The notes under the pieces: generated by a model
What the model was told of the DNA's origin: nothing
What the model saw: the letters and a program-made list of their open reading frames with translations, nothing else
The model's database searches: none
Position numbers and translations under genes: made by a program
Shown here: one piece after another, positions 21,148 through 32,586 of the stretch
How the letters are laid out: every line of letters begins with the position of its first letter
Numbering within the stretch: the first letter of the stretch is position 1
Source of the DNA: Fomitopsis serialis
Taxonomy: Eukaryota; Basidiomycota; Agaricomycetes; Polyporales; Fomitopsidaceae
Assembly: GCF_022376445.1 (NCBI RefSeq)
Contig: NW_025955037.1
Coordinates: forward strand, 62,001 to 126,000
DNA: 64,000 bases
Reading direction: 5' to 3'

Positions 21148-24126
21148 ATGGCCAGCGCAATCAAGACAGCCGCTCAGTCAGTCTTCGCTGCGGCGACTGA
21201 GACCGCCAAGATCGCCGACTTGCAGAAAGACATACAGGACCCCTCAAAAAGGCCAGCCAAAAGCCTGACCACGGACCATGGCGTTTTCGTGTCGGACACC
21301 GATAATTGGTGAGTGCCTGTATGCACGCCAAATGGCCGCGCCCGGCTGGGCAAATACTATGACGAATATCGCGTCGCCTTCGCCCACCCGCTCGCGGAAC
21401 ACGATGCGCGTCATGATCTTGGTTGCAAGGGTTGTCTATAGCCTGTGGTTCCGGTGGCTGGCATGATGGGTGCATATATGCTGCCTTTGGTCTTGGGTGT
21501 ATGTGGGGATAGGCAACGGTCCCGCATAACTGCTGTTAGCGCGCGGCCAAGCGCTTCTCGGAGTTGGTCGCGAGTTGATGCGATTGTCTCAATGTATGCT
21601 CCGCCGAGATGCCTTTGATCAGTTTGCAATCGACACCATAGTCTGTATGCGACAACGCTGACATCTCCTAAATAGGCTGAAGGCGCAAACGAAGGCTCAC
21701 GTAGGGCCATCCCTCTTGGAGGATCAAGTAAATCTTCCCGATATATCAGCCACATGTAGTCCTCCGCTGACACAAGCACTCTTTAGATCGGTCGCGAGAA
21801 GATCCATCGCTTCGACCATGAGCGTATACCAGAGGTAGATCATATACCCAGGAACCTTTCACAGTGGGCTCACCCACGCATATAGCGTGTCGTTCACGCC
21901 CGAGGCGCCGCCGCACATGGATACTTCAAGGTTTTCGACAGCAGCGCCTCGAAGTATACCTATGCACCGGTGCTCACCGACTCTTCGCGTACAACCCCAG
22001 TCTTCCTGCGCTTCAGTACTGTCCAGGGCTCTCGTGGAAGTGCGGTGAGTAGAACCTAGGGCATTGGGAATGGTGATCTAAACAATTGTGACTGCCAGGA
22101 TACCGTGCGGGACGTCAGAGGATTCGCCGTCAAGTTCTATACGCAAGAGGGTAACTGGGACATCGTCGGCAACGACATACCTGTGTTCTTCATCCAAGAC
22201 GCTATCAAGTTTCCTGACTTCGTGCATGCCGTGAAGCCGGAGCCACACAACGAAGTACCCCAGGGTCAGAGCGCCCATAACAATTTCTGGGACTACGTCG
22301 GACTTCAACCGGAAGGTACGTATTTGCGTTGCTGTCATGAGTTAATTCACTCATTTGAATCGCGATCAAGCCACGCATATGGTGATGTGGGCAATGTCCG
22401 ACAGAGGTATCCCGCGCTCGTATCGTATGGTGCAAGGGTTCGGAGTAAACACATACACTCTGGTGAACGCTGAGGGAAAGCGACACTTCGTGAAGTTTCA
22501 TTTCATGCCCGAGCTCGGCGTATGCAGCCTGGTGTGGGACGAGGCACTCAAGTTGTGCGGCCAAGATCCCGGTACGTCTGCCAGACCACGATGGGGTTGC
22601 GCTAGAAGATATAATCTCCACGCCAGACTTCCACCGCAAGGACTTAAATGAGGCGATCGATACTGGGGCGTACCCGAAGTGGACGTTCGGCATCCAAGTC
22701 ATTCCCGAGTCCGCCGAGCACGACTTCGACTTCGACATCCTTGACGCGACTAAGATTTGGCCTGAGGAGCTTGTCCCCATACAGGTCATCGGCGAGCTCG
22801 TGCTCAATCGCACCGTCGACGAGTACTTCACCGAAACGGAGCAGGTTGCGTTCTGCACTTCGCACGTCATCCCTGGGATCGGCTTGAGCGACGATCCGCT
22901 GCTGCAGGGAAGGAACTTCTCGTACTTCGACACGCAGATTACGAGGCTCGGGATCAACTGGCAGGAGCTCCCGATCAACCGCCCCGTTTGCCCCGTTCTG
23001 AACCATCAGCGAGACGGCGCTATGCGACACAAGATCACACAAGGCAGCATCAACTACTGGCCGAACCGGGCGAGTGTCGGAGGACCGGTGCCAGTGCAGG
23101 AAGGTGGTTATTATGAGTGAGTGAAGTCATACGTGATCGTGCACACGCTCATGCGCGTTGCAGTTACCCACAGAAGGTCGAGGGTGTCAAGCAGCGATAC
23201 CGCGGCGAGAAGTTCAAGGAGCACTACAACCAGGCGCAGCTTTTCTACAACTCGTTGACCGAGTACGAGAAGGCGCACCTGGTCTCCGCCATCTCCTTCG
23301 AGCTCAGTCACTGCGACGACCCCGTCGTGTACGAGACTTACATGAAGGTTCTGAATAACGTCGACTTCGAGCTGACGAAGCAGGTCGCTGAGAAGGTCGG
23401 CGGCGTCATACCGAGCGAGCCAGGCCGTCCAAACCACGGGAAGAAGAGCGCGGCCTTGTCGCAGCTGTACTACAAGCCGAAGGAGCCCACGATCAAGAGT
23501 CGCCGTATCGCCATCCTGCTCGCCGACGGATACAACCTCGCGGAGGTGGAGGGCCTTCGCGCGGCGATCAAGGCGGGGTCGGCGACGAGCTGGGTGATCG
23601 GGCCGCGGAGGGGCAGGGTGTATCCGAAGGGCCAGAAGGGAGGCGACGTCGGGGTGTGGGCTGATCATCACTTCGAGGGGCAGCGCAGCACGATGTTCGA
23701 CGCTGTCGTCGTGCCCAGCGGAGAACACGTCGCGACGCTGGTGAAGATGGGGCGCGCCATCCACTGGGTCCGCGAGGCGTTCGGGCACTGCAAGACGATT
23801 GGGGCGCTGGGTGAAGGTGAGCACAACGCGACACAGGTTGGATGTACTCTCACGCTCACCATCGCTCGTCATGAGGTGTCAAATTCGTGCACGATGCGTT
23901 GAACGTCCCGCAGCTGAAGTTTTCCCATGACCTGCTCAGCAACGACGTCGTTGTGTCCTACGGTGTAGTCACGGCGGGGAACTACGACGCCGGCTCGGTT
24001 GCGGCCGACGTGTTGAAGATCAGGCAGGACGCGAAGGGCTTCGTCTCGAGCTTTGCGCTGGAGGTGAGCAAGCATAGGTGCTACGAGCGGGAGCTGGATG
24101 GTTTGGTCGAGTTGGTCGCGTACTGA
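21148..24126 (+). CDS. Large-subunit catalase (HPII type)
   Basis: Nine exons (21148-21308, 21676-21727, 21787-21834, 21886-22044, 22099-22315, 22371-22571, 22627-23116, 23164-23816, 23876-24126) join in frame to 743 aa. This is the size of clade-2, large-subunit monofunctional catalases, which split hydrogen peroxide to water and oxygen. Visible landmarks are [18 protein letters not shown], the catalytic-His segment [37 protein letters not shown], and [12 protein letters not shown] with the heme-ligand Tyr. A C-terminal flavodoxin/DJ-1-like domain starts near [13 protein letters not shown] and includes FDAVVVPSG. No signal peptide is evident. Intron 1 is 367 nt, far longer than the other seven (about 47-59 nt). 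A truncated copy of the promoter and exon 1 lies at 14510-14985. Confidence 0.92.
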
Positions 24127-24460
24127 GCGACTCCGCCGAACGACGCGGCGTGACCGACGAGGATGACCGCAGGTGCGTGGAAACGGAAGTCATTGAGGAC
24201 CGGGTCGTCACGGGTGGGGATGTTCAAGGGTGTCGTAGAAAAGAGGTTCAATCGTGAAGTTCTGGGAGATTGTACGATAGCTGAATTCGGGAAGCCTGTA
24301 GGATCGGACGATGGAATAACTGTATCAGTAGCAACGCAAACGTATTTTAAGCATGAACCCCATTACAGAGGGATGACGTGGCGGACTCTGTGAACCTGAT
24401 GCATAGACCAATGTACGATTCGAAGATGCTGACTCCGTGCTGAAACGTTGACTTACGACT
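24127..24460. other. Intergenic, nothing recognised
   Basis: Short spacer between catalase and duplication unit 4. It should hold the catalase terminator; no clear signal was seen. Confidence 0.35.
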
Positions 24461-26512
24461 CGACGACTCGGAGGGTCCAATGATTCTGAACGTTTGAACG
24501 CCGACCTGACCTCGTGATCACGATGCTTCTTAAAGCGGTAAGTACAGAAAGTGCCTCTAATCCTCCACTGCGTCGGTGGTCAGAATATGAACTTGCTCGA
24601 CCCAATCCGTCAGTCAGAGTACTCTTCGTCCAGTAACCGTCATTCCGTCACAAGATTAACACGTACAAACTGTGTACCGACTTAATACACTCTTCCGGCT
24701 CTTGCACAGTTAGTAGTAACCATCTCTTGCGTTCCACTGAACTGGCACCTGGCAGCTACGTGACAACCGGAAGGCCGCCGTGACTCGATACATCATATTT
24801 TCTGGTAACCTCGTTTGTCCTGCTCGCATATCTAATCTGGCATGTCACATTTAGGATACACCGGCAGGCCCCAGGCCTAGCGTATATACTGTGGAACCGC
24901 CGCAGGTTCGTGTTGTTCTTGCCAGTGGTGATTGACCGAGAAAGCTGACGCTCCGTGATAAGCTTCCTGTAATTTCGATCGACGAAGCGCGACCTCAGGC
25001 TGCGCTGTCTTGAAGCCGTCCGGTTCATCTGCTGGAATCTCCGAGGTTGCCTGCTGCAGGATTAGGGCGTCCTCGCTCATGTGAGTCTAAGTATATACGA
25101 CACGTAGCTGGCTTACGTTTGTGGAGTACCCGACTCGGACAGCGCCTGTCCATGGTGTCTTCAAAGCTCACATACTAGCGCGGGATTCGTGTCTGCCACA
25201 CGCTTGCTCGTTGAGTACTGAATTCGACCCCGTATCTGGGCGAATTACAATTTGGTCGCTTGCACTCCTCCTTCATGACCGAAGCCTGAGGATCCGAGTC
25301 GACGCCGAGGTATGTAACCCCGCCCGGAGTGCCTCTTTGGTTGTGCCATTCAGACAGCAACCCGCAATAGCATCTAGGTCAGTACGGGACGAATACTCCC
25401 CAATCTATTGGTGGAATCCTAGCAGCGCACACTATTGTGTCGAACCAGGTAGCTTCCGGTTGGGTCGGACTTCGCCTGGCGCGAATGCCAATTGTCCAAG
25501 GCGCTCTCTGCATTCCTAAGTAAGTTGTGTAGATCAGCACCGCGTCGTGCGCGCATCAATGTCTCGGCGATCCGTCGGCGATCATGCACCACAACCTTTG
25601 ATGCGCGCTACCGTTCGAATCTAGATTTGTGATTCCGCAGGCAGTGGTGGATGCATCGCCAAGGAGCGTCTTGAGCTCCGACCCCACGCTCGGATGTTGC
25701 AGCGACTCGAACGAGGGTCCGTTTGGCACGCGTCACGGACAGAACTTCGAGCTTCGTGGAGGGTTTGCACTGCCAACACCATAACGCAGACATGAAGCGG
25801 GCGATACTTCTGTGTAATCGTGAGTACGATCTACGCCTTGTACTCTGCAGCTAGCAGGCTTATATTTGCATTCAAGTTGTGCGCTCGATCATCTTTCGCT
25901 CTAATTTCACGTCATCCGCTCGCAAGTTGTGGTGCGTCTCGTCTCTCACCGGCAATCATCAAATTGCCGTGCGAGGGGCCCGGGCGGTCTACGTATATGA
26001 GTGGCGGATGCTGGTACAGCAGATCCTGTCACGGGAGAGCCTCGCTGGCCTGATGCGCCTGTTAGCGTCGGCTCCCACTGGCGGTGCAGAGGATCAATGA
26101 GCCTGAGTACTCCATTGAAACGGCCAGAGGAGCCTACGATCCTCGGACATGAAACGGTATCTAATCGTCACGGTCTTCTTTAATTCCGCTCACAACATTG
26201 ACGGTATAGGCCAATGTCGTGCAGATTTCTTAGGGACCTGGATGCGGGTCAAATGATAACGTTCACCCCGCGATTTATATGGAGCCCAACTGCCCCATAG
26301 ACGCAATGAGTGTAAGTTTCCAGCCAGAGCGATGCAGCGAGCGGTTGGTATGCGGCCTGCGAACCCCGCACGTACACATGGTACCGTGGCTCGCTGTGAC
26401 AGCGGGCGTCGGCGCCGTCCGTTTCTAGTGGATCACTCGCTACACCTGATAGCCGCTTGTGCAGTGGAACCATCGCAGAGCCTCGCAGAGTGCCAGCATT
26501 GGGAGGTCTACG

Positions 26513-26520
26513 TATAAAAG
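26513..26520 (+). promoter_or_regulatory. TATA box of proline-rich gene D
   Basis: TATAAAAG in the conserved promoter block, about 177 bp upstream of the copy D start codon. Confidence 0.55.
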
Positions 26521-26696
26521 GAGTCCGCTCTCTCCCCCATTCCTCAGCTTACTCTTCTCATTCGAGCTCAACTCAAGCGAGGGTACTGGTTGGTGAGTAC
26601 TGCAGCACTCCTGGCTATCGTGGCTGCCGATACTGACCGTGGATGTTAGCCCCGCTTTTTTTCACAACCGTCGTTCTCTCTGTCTTACGACCCATC

Positions 26697-27504
26697 ATGC
26701 GCTACTCCGCCGTTTTCTCCGTTCTTCTCGCTGCTGCGACTGCCGCGCCAGCTCTGTCACTCCCCATTGGACTATGAGAGTCTCTGCACTGTTGCATGCC
26801 GCACCGAAACTGATTCCTTCCGCAGTTGGTCTCGCGGCGAAAAGGATGAGACTCTGTACGAGCGGGGCCTCGAGGACAACTTCTGGGCCCGCGACGTGAT
26901 GCCCAGGGGCGGCGGGGAGCCACGTCCACTGCCTCCGACGCCGAAGCCAAAGCCGCGACCGCTGCCTCCGACTCCGAAGCCGAAGCCGCGCCCACTGCCC
27001 AAACCGCCTACCAGCCGTCGCAGCTTGAGCGACTCTGAGCTTGAGGAGCGCGACCTCGATGAAGAGTCCCTCCTCCAGCGTGCATTCGACGATGAGGGCG
27101 CCTTCTGGGTCCGCAGTGACCCCGGCCGGCCGAGGCCTCCACCTCCGCCGCCGCCGCCGCCGCACCCGCGCCCGCGCCCGCCGAGGCCCGTGGGACCGCG
27201 CCCCATGCCTAGGGGTGTCGAGGGCTTGAGCGACTCTGAACTTGAGGAGCGCGACTTCGATGAGGAAGCCTTCTGGACCCGCGATGTAATGCCCAGGGGC
27301 GGCGGGGAGCCGCGCCCACTTCCTCCGACCCCGAAGCCAAAGCCGCGCCCGCTGCCTCCGACCCCGAAGCCGAAGCCGAAGCCGCGCCCGCTGCCCAAAC
27401 CGCCTACCAGCCGCCGCAGCTTGAGTGAGGTGGAGGAGCTGTTAGCCCGTGAGTTCGAGGAGGAGCTGTTCGCGAGGGCGATGGAGATCGACGAGTTGGA
27501 CTGA
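26697..27504 (+). pseudogene. Secreted acidic/proline-rich protein, copy D (donor mutated)
   Basis: This is the longest paralogue. If spliced like the others (26697-26773 and 26826-27504) it would encode 251 aa. It has a signal peptide, two full proline-rich blocks (PRPLPPTPKPKPRPLPPTPK, PLPKPPTSRRS) and an extra central block with a run of nine Pro and repeated PRPRPP. Acidic spacers (SDSELEERD) and AMEIDELD complete it. However, the intron donor that reads GTGAG in copies A-C reads ATGAG here. Without splicing at that site, the frame meets TGA two codons later. Unless AT..AG splicing occurs, the product is only the signal peptide. The remaining exon 2 is fully open, so the lesion is probably recent. 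Confidence 0.65.
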
Positions 27505-27660
27505 GTCTTTGTGGATGTCGATATGTTGAAGTGGTAGTTGAATTGCGCGTTTGCTTACGCATGTCGCTCATTGTGTATGCTCGGCAGAATACGATGGTGA
27601 TTGTGCCGAACACGACATTCAATTCCGGAAAATACGTCTGCTCGTGAGCCTTAACTTAGT

Positions 27661-28513
27661 GACCGTCCGGCGTTCCGTTGCATATTTTCTCGAGGATTAT
27701 ACCGTGACAGGCAAGCAAGTCCACATCTGAAGATCTGAAGCCTTGTGTGTCATTCCTTGAGGCAGTTTCCAACCAGTCTGGACATTGTATCATATGTCAA
27801 ATGCGACGGGCGCAGCAAGAGCTTATGGGGATAAGTAGGCTACTTGAGCGGTATGCTGTCCGCGGGTAAAGCTCGGGGATAAAAAGAAGCTTGCATTACG
27901 CAGCATTTAATAATCATTAAGCCTGAATCAGATTCGATCACGTGTATACCGCGTGATAATGAGCGTCGCGACCGGGACCGACAGCGACGCGCATTGCGCA
28001 ACTTCCTCCTGCTCCTGCTCCTGCTCCTGCTCTCGCTTCTCCTCCTTGATGCTCGACTCGGACGCACTCACGCAGGACCACGACCTCGCCCGATTCTGCC
28101 CGTATCGCTGTACTACTTGCTTCTAAATCCCGTATTTGACGCGTGGAGAGGTCTGGAGTGTGCTCTCTAGGATTTCATCGACGGATTGCAACGAAGTTGG
28201 AGGTCCCTCGTGCGTTGACAGATCTTATGTGCTGCTCACCTATGCGCTGTACTCATCACTCGATGTTAAGCTGTTGCGCTCTATCTCGGACAACTCTGTG
28301 AGTGCATATACGCGCTGTTATATCCATCTGTGACCAAATTGAAAGGGAGTTCTGGCTGCTCCTCTAGGCGGCCATTTTCTGCCGCACCGCATCCAGTCTG
28401 TCAGTCGATTCCCAACTGATACCCTAGAACCAAAACCAGGTGAGTAAGATATGGCAGTCTTTGCACATGCGGTGATTTGCTCAACTCTGATAGTTTTGAT
28501 CCTGCTTGTCTGT
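27661..28513. other. Intergenic, upstream of the BTB gene
   Basis: No gene. It contains a CTCCTG microsatellite. A likely 5' UTR intron of the BTB gene (about 28440-28493, GTGAGT..GATAG) contains a decoy ATG. Confidence 0.4.
28004..28045. repeat. CTCCTG microsatellite
   Basis: About four tandem copies of CTCCTG, followed by related CTCTCG and CTTCTC units. It explains an Arg/Ser-repeat frame on the opposite strand. Confidence 0.75.
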
Positions 28514-30676
28514 ATGTCAGACGGTGGGCCAGGATCAGAGGCCGTGGATCGTGCTTCGTCCCCAGAGTCTGATTTACCGGAAGTCTCCGAACTGCTCTCA
28601 CAGGCAACACCGCAAGAGCAACAGGCGCAGATCACAGGCGACATGGACACATCCGATGATGGTGTGTCTTATGCTGGCGATTCTCCTGAGGAGGGCAAGA
28701 GCTTGGAGGATGATGGCGTGCGAAGCGATACGAGCTCCCAGGAGGACGACGAGGCTCAGAGTCAAATAAGCTCCCAAGAAAAGGCGACATTGCCTTCGCG
28801 CTCGGGAAAGGACACGTCCAAGGATCACGCTGCCACAGCTCAACGCGCCTCTGCATCGCCGTCCAAGAAGAAGACTACCACCCGAGTGAAAGCAGAAATG
28901 CGGTCGCCTCCTCTCTCTGCTTCTCAACACACAGACTCTCGTGAGGGCGAGCCCAAGGTGTCCTCTTCGTCCAAGAAGCGCGCGAAAACTACCACAAAGA
29001 AGTCAAACGCCGATGCGGCCGGTAGTGCAGAGGCGCAAAGCAAGGCAAGCAATGTAGTCACGCCTGCAGCGAAGAAGGGATCCAAGAAACGAAAGCGAAC
29101 AAATGAAGACGAATTGCCATCGACTGACACACAGCCTAAGTCACGGCGCCGATCCGACGACAAGGCCCCTTCGACGCAGCTCAACGGCCACCTTCCACCG
29201 GAACCTTCGAGCCCCGATATCGTGGAGTTCATACCTTCGACACCAAGACCAAAACCAAAGGTCAGTTCACTGCTTCCCCCGATGCATTGCTGAACGTCTC
29301 GTAGATCAAGAAACCGACCTCGTCTACGTCTGAAAAGCATCATATCAGCGCTTCGCAGCCCGCTCGACTGCCGTCTTCAGCACAAGGCGCCATGGCTCCT
29401 CCTTCCCCACCGTCGTCTTCACAAGCTCCGGCGGAACGCACACATCGAGGGAGCTCGACTTCTTTGCCCTTGAGCTCCCCTGCGTTACAGAAGACTAAGC
29501 ACAGCCGAGCTCTCAGCAAAGCAACTCGAAGTCCGAACTTCTGGTATCTGGATGGTTCCGTCGTCGTCTTGGTCGAGAAGACGCTCTACAAACTGCACAG
29601 GTCACGTTTATCGCGCCCAAACTCAAACTACTTTGCTAGGCTCTTCGGCGATGCACTTCAGACCCCAAGCAACAAGCGGATCAGTGCGGATGACGATGGC
29701 GACACCAGCGAGTTCGAAGAACCTGACATCGTCGAGCTTGCAGGCCGGTGTTCGGGCGGACTGATGGAAGGTGAGATCGTGGATAGCTGCCCTGTGTATC
29801 GGATCGCCGGCGTATCCGCGGAGGACTTCGAATGTCTGTTGACCGCCTGGGAAATGGGCATGTAAGTGAGATCCGCTTGTCATGTCTATGTCGTACTGAG
29901 CCTCCTCTAGTAAGTTCGCTCGCACAAAACCCCCTTTCCTCACCATCGCTGCACTGATGAGGGCGGCACACGCTCTTGAATCGCCGAATTACCTTGACTT
30001 TGCGACTGACGAACTCATGGAGATATGGCCATCAGAGCTGGACGAGCTGGATGTCTCGCCAACGGAGGAGCAACAGAACTTCGCCAAGGAGACCCTCCTG
30101 CTCTCCCGGCAATGTGATGTCCCTGCAGTCCGGAAGCGCGCGTACTACGAGCTGCTACGCACACCTGGCTTCGGGCAGATATTCTTCGCCGACGATGACG
30201 ACTTCGTTGGCGACGACGACCTCATTTCGGACACTCCAAGCACTCTGCGATATGCCGACCTACTTCGTTTGATCGGCGCGCGCGAACGTTTAGAGAGCGC
30301 GTGGTTGAAGCTCGCCTGCGGGCCACCTACACCGTCTTCCATCCCCTGTGAGCTCGCGAAGATCCCTGCAGACAAGTTGAACGAAGAGCAGAAGCCCGCG
30401 CTCGAGAGCTGTCTCGCAGCGCGTGGCAAAAGCGTTGAGTGGTGGGCACAGCATGTGGTGCAAGCCTCGCTCTTTGAAGATGGTCTGCTGGATCCGTTGA
30501 CGGGTCTACAGGACCTGATCGATATCGACTGGGCAGACGTCGGATTCTGCGGTTCGTGTGTAGGAGCGAGGAGAGATATGTGGGCGGAGGAGAGGGAGAA
30601 GCTATGGAACAAGCTCGATCAGTGGTTGGGGCTGTCGGCCGGGGAGGACAGCAAGGCGAAGGGCAAAAAGAAGTGA
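28514..30676 (+). CDS. BTB/POZ-domain protein
   Basis: Exons 28514-29260, 29305-29861 and 29911-30676 join in frame to 689 aa. The first roughly 300 residues are disordered, rich in Ser, Thr, Lys and Glu, with basic clusters such as KKGSKKRKR that could direct it to the nucleus. A BTB-like domain follows: FWYLDGSVVVLVEKTLYKLH, RSRLSRPNSNYFARLF, then VYRIAGVSAEDFECLLTA and FLTIAALMRAAHALESPNY. The C-terminal part is helical and ends in a Lys-rich tail. Agaricomycetes have many such BTB proteins, thought to act as adaptors of CUL3 ligases or as regulators. The start was set at 28514 because the upstream in-frame ATG (28451) lies inside a well-formed 54-nt 5' intron. The partner is not evident. 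Confidence 0.8.
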
Positions 30677-30838
30677 CGCATTGTGCCGTACGACTTCGCT
30701 ATCTTATGGTAACTTCTGCGTGTCCAGAGCTTCGCTCAAGAACTGAAGTTAATGTGAGTGCTCGTGTATTTTTACAACAACTCGTGGGATGAGGAATGCG
30801 ATGTGAGCTGAATGAAATTGGCTTCTAGGTAATCGAAA

Positions 30839-32586
30839 CTACATGGTATAATCGTGCATGTCCGCATACAAGCTGCACCTCAAATGTGCCTGCATTATCT
30901 TATTCCAAGTGTCCAGGTCGAAGACGTTGCGCGTGTCCACCGTCGCACGCGGGAATATTTGGTGCAGCGCCATCCCCACCGCCTCGCACTCTCCAGACAA
31001 GACCTCTCCACCGTCAATGGTAAGCTGTCTCAGCGTCCAGTTTCCCTCCTTAGGCGTCGGCCAGTCCTCCCAGCTTATGTCGTCCACGTCGGCGCGAATC
31101 GGTATGTACGCCTCGCGTAGCTGGCGACAGTGTCGGCCGAGTGATGCCAGGCTGCGGAGGGTGGGGCACTTTTTCGGCAGGATGCCGCTGCCCTGTAGGC
31201 TGTCGTGGCAGAAGCGGAATTCGAGGGCTTCGAGGTCGGGCCAGGCGTGAGCGAGAGCGCCGATGTTGGCGTCGGAGAGCTCGAAGAGTACGTTGGCGGC
31301 GACCTCGAACCTGCTCATGCACCGTAGCCGGAGCAGCGGCTGTATCAGGGCGAAGGAGAAGGACTCGTCGGTGGAGGAGTCCGATAGGTCCAGAGGAGCC
31401 CGGAGGGCCATGGCGACGCTGCTCTGTGGACAGCGTAGGGCGCGGCAGAGAGCGTCGACGGCAGAGCTCGTGAGACCAACCTTTGCGAACGCGTGGTCGT
31501 CGGGGAACTCGAACTCGCAGACGAGGAGCAGTTCCGTCTCGCCCTCTTCCGTCGAAAAGATGTCCATCAGCCTGTCCAGGCACAGCGCGTTGGGGTTGCC
31601 GCTCAGACAGAGCTCCACGGGACTTCCGACGCTCGTCCTGCGATAGTCTACGATAGGGACGTCGCAGTCCTCCTGCTCGATGAATATCCTGACATTGGGG
31701 ATGCTGGATGCGTGCAGCGCGGCGAGGAAGGGGATCGCGTCAGCGATGTCCGCCAGCAGTGCGACTCGCAGCGAGCGTAGCTTCGTGAGGCTGGTGAGCA
31801 GCGCGGGGTCCGGGATAACCGGCAGCCAGTCGAGTTCGAGCGTGGATAAGCAGGGCTGCTTCGCCAGGGCATCGAGGTAGTTGTTCACGTAGCTCGACGC
31901 TCTGGCTAAGGACCAGTGCCGCCCGCTGCCGATGAAAGAGACGCGTACATCGGTGAGGGAGTTCGTGAGGAGTCCGAAGGGACGCTGGTATTTGGACGAA
32001 GGCGCGATGTCGATCCGGACGGAGCGGAGTTTGGGGAGGGTGAAGAGCTGTTTGGTATGTGCTTCGCGCAGATCAGCTTCAGTGCCTGCGCGTCATGGGT
32101 CATGTCCGCTACTCACAGTCAGCTCGCTTGCTGGCCTGTACGTTGGGATCGGACAGCAATCCCTTGACGCGGTTGGTGTAAACACGGTAGCGCGCGCGTG
32201 CCTTGGGAGTGCCTTCCTCTGCATCCTGCAATGATGGTTCAGAGGTCCGAACGCATACTCGGGCTGGATCCTTACCGAGATGCTATGGTACTTCATCAGG
32301 CTTCGTAAAGGTTCTGGCGAGTCAAGAACACGCCATAGAAGATCGAGTGCAACACCCGAGAACGTCTTGCAGCTCAGTGCTACCGCAAGCAAGCACGCAT
32401 GCCGAGGCGTTGGATGTCCCCTCTGCGTCTCAATGTCGTAGGGGCAAGAGGTCGGACAATGGGATAGTTCGTCCCACAAGCGTGCCATGCGCACACTCGT
32501 CTGGTGGTGTCGTCTAAGATGCACTGCTGCGAGGCGTAGACAAAGACGTCGCGGATAATCTCGGATATGCAGAGGGCACGGTGCAT
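30839..32586 (-). CDS. F-box / leucine-rich-repeat type protein 2
   Basis: Four exons (32586-32497, 32422-32276, 32225-32117, 32076-30839) join in frame to 527 aa. The start MHRALCISEIIRDVFVY and the following ALSCKTFSGVALDLLWRVLD form a typical basidiomycete F-box. TKQLFTLPKLRSVRID and many later LxxL segments form the LRR-like part. It is a likely substrate adaptor of an SCF ubiquitin ligase; the target is unknown. The third intron is 40 nt with the acceptor chosen, or 31 nt with an upstream CAG; both keep the frame. Overall size matches the F-box gene at 18221-19842. It lies tail to tail with the BTB gene, 162 bp apart. Confidence 0.8.

Larger units (their letters stand above)
24460..27660 (+). 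repeat. Segmental duplication unit 4
   Basis: The longest copy of the block, in the forward orientation. It matches the reverse complements of units 2 and 3 from the distal GACGGATTGGGTCGAGCAAG-like word (reverse strand, near 24595) through the gene at 26697-27504 and its 3' flank. It matches unit 1 from about 25085. Confidence 0.6.

Noticed and set aside
22205..23872. Long minus-strand frames within the catalase gene
   Set aside because: They lie opposite well-supported catalase exons and carry no family features.
3182..27504. A full ribosomally made, modified peptide (RiPP) cluster around the proline-rich genes
   Set aside because: No UstYa-like (DUF3328), tyrosinase, methyltransferase or peptidase gene was seen in the window. 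Only the precursor-like architecture supports the idea, so it was kept as a hypothesis about processing only.
27840..28067. Arg/Ser-repeat protein on the minus strand
   Set aside because: The repeat is produced by a CTCCTG microsatellite read in reverse. No other gene features are present.
28451..28513. Hydrophobic N-terminal extension of the BTB protein
   Set aside because: The stretch lies in a well-formed 54-nt 5' UTR intron. A membrane anchor would be odd for this protein family.
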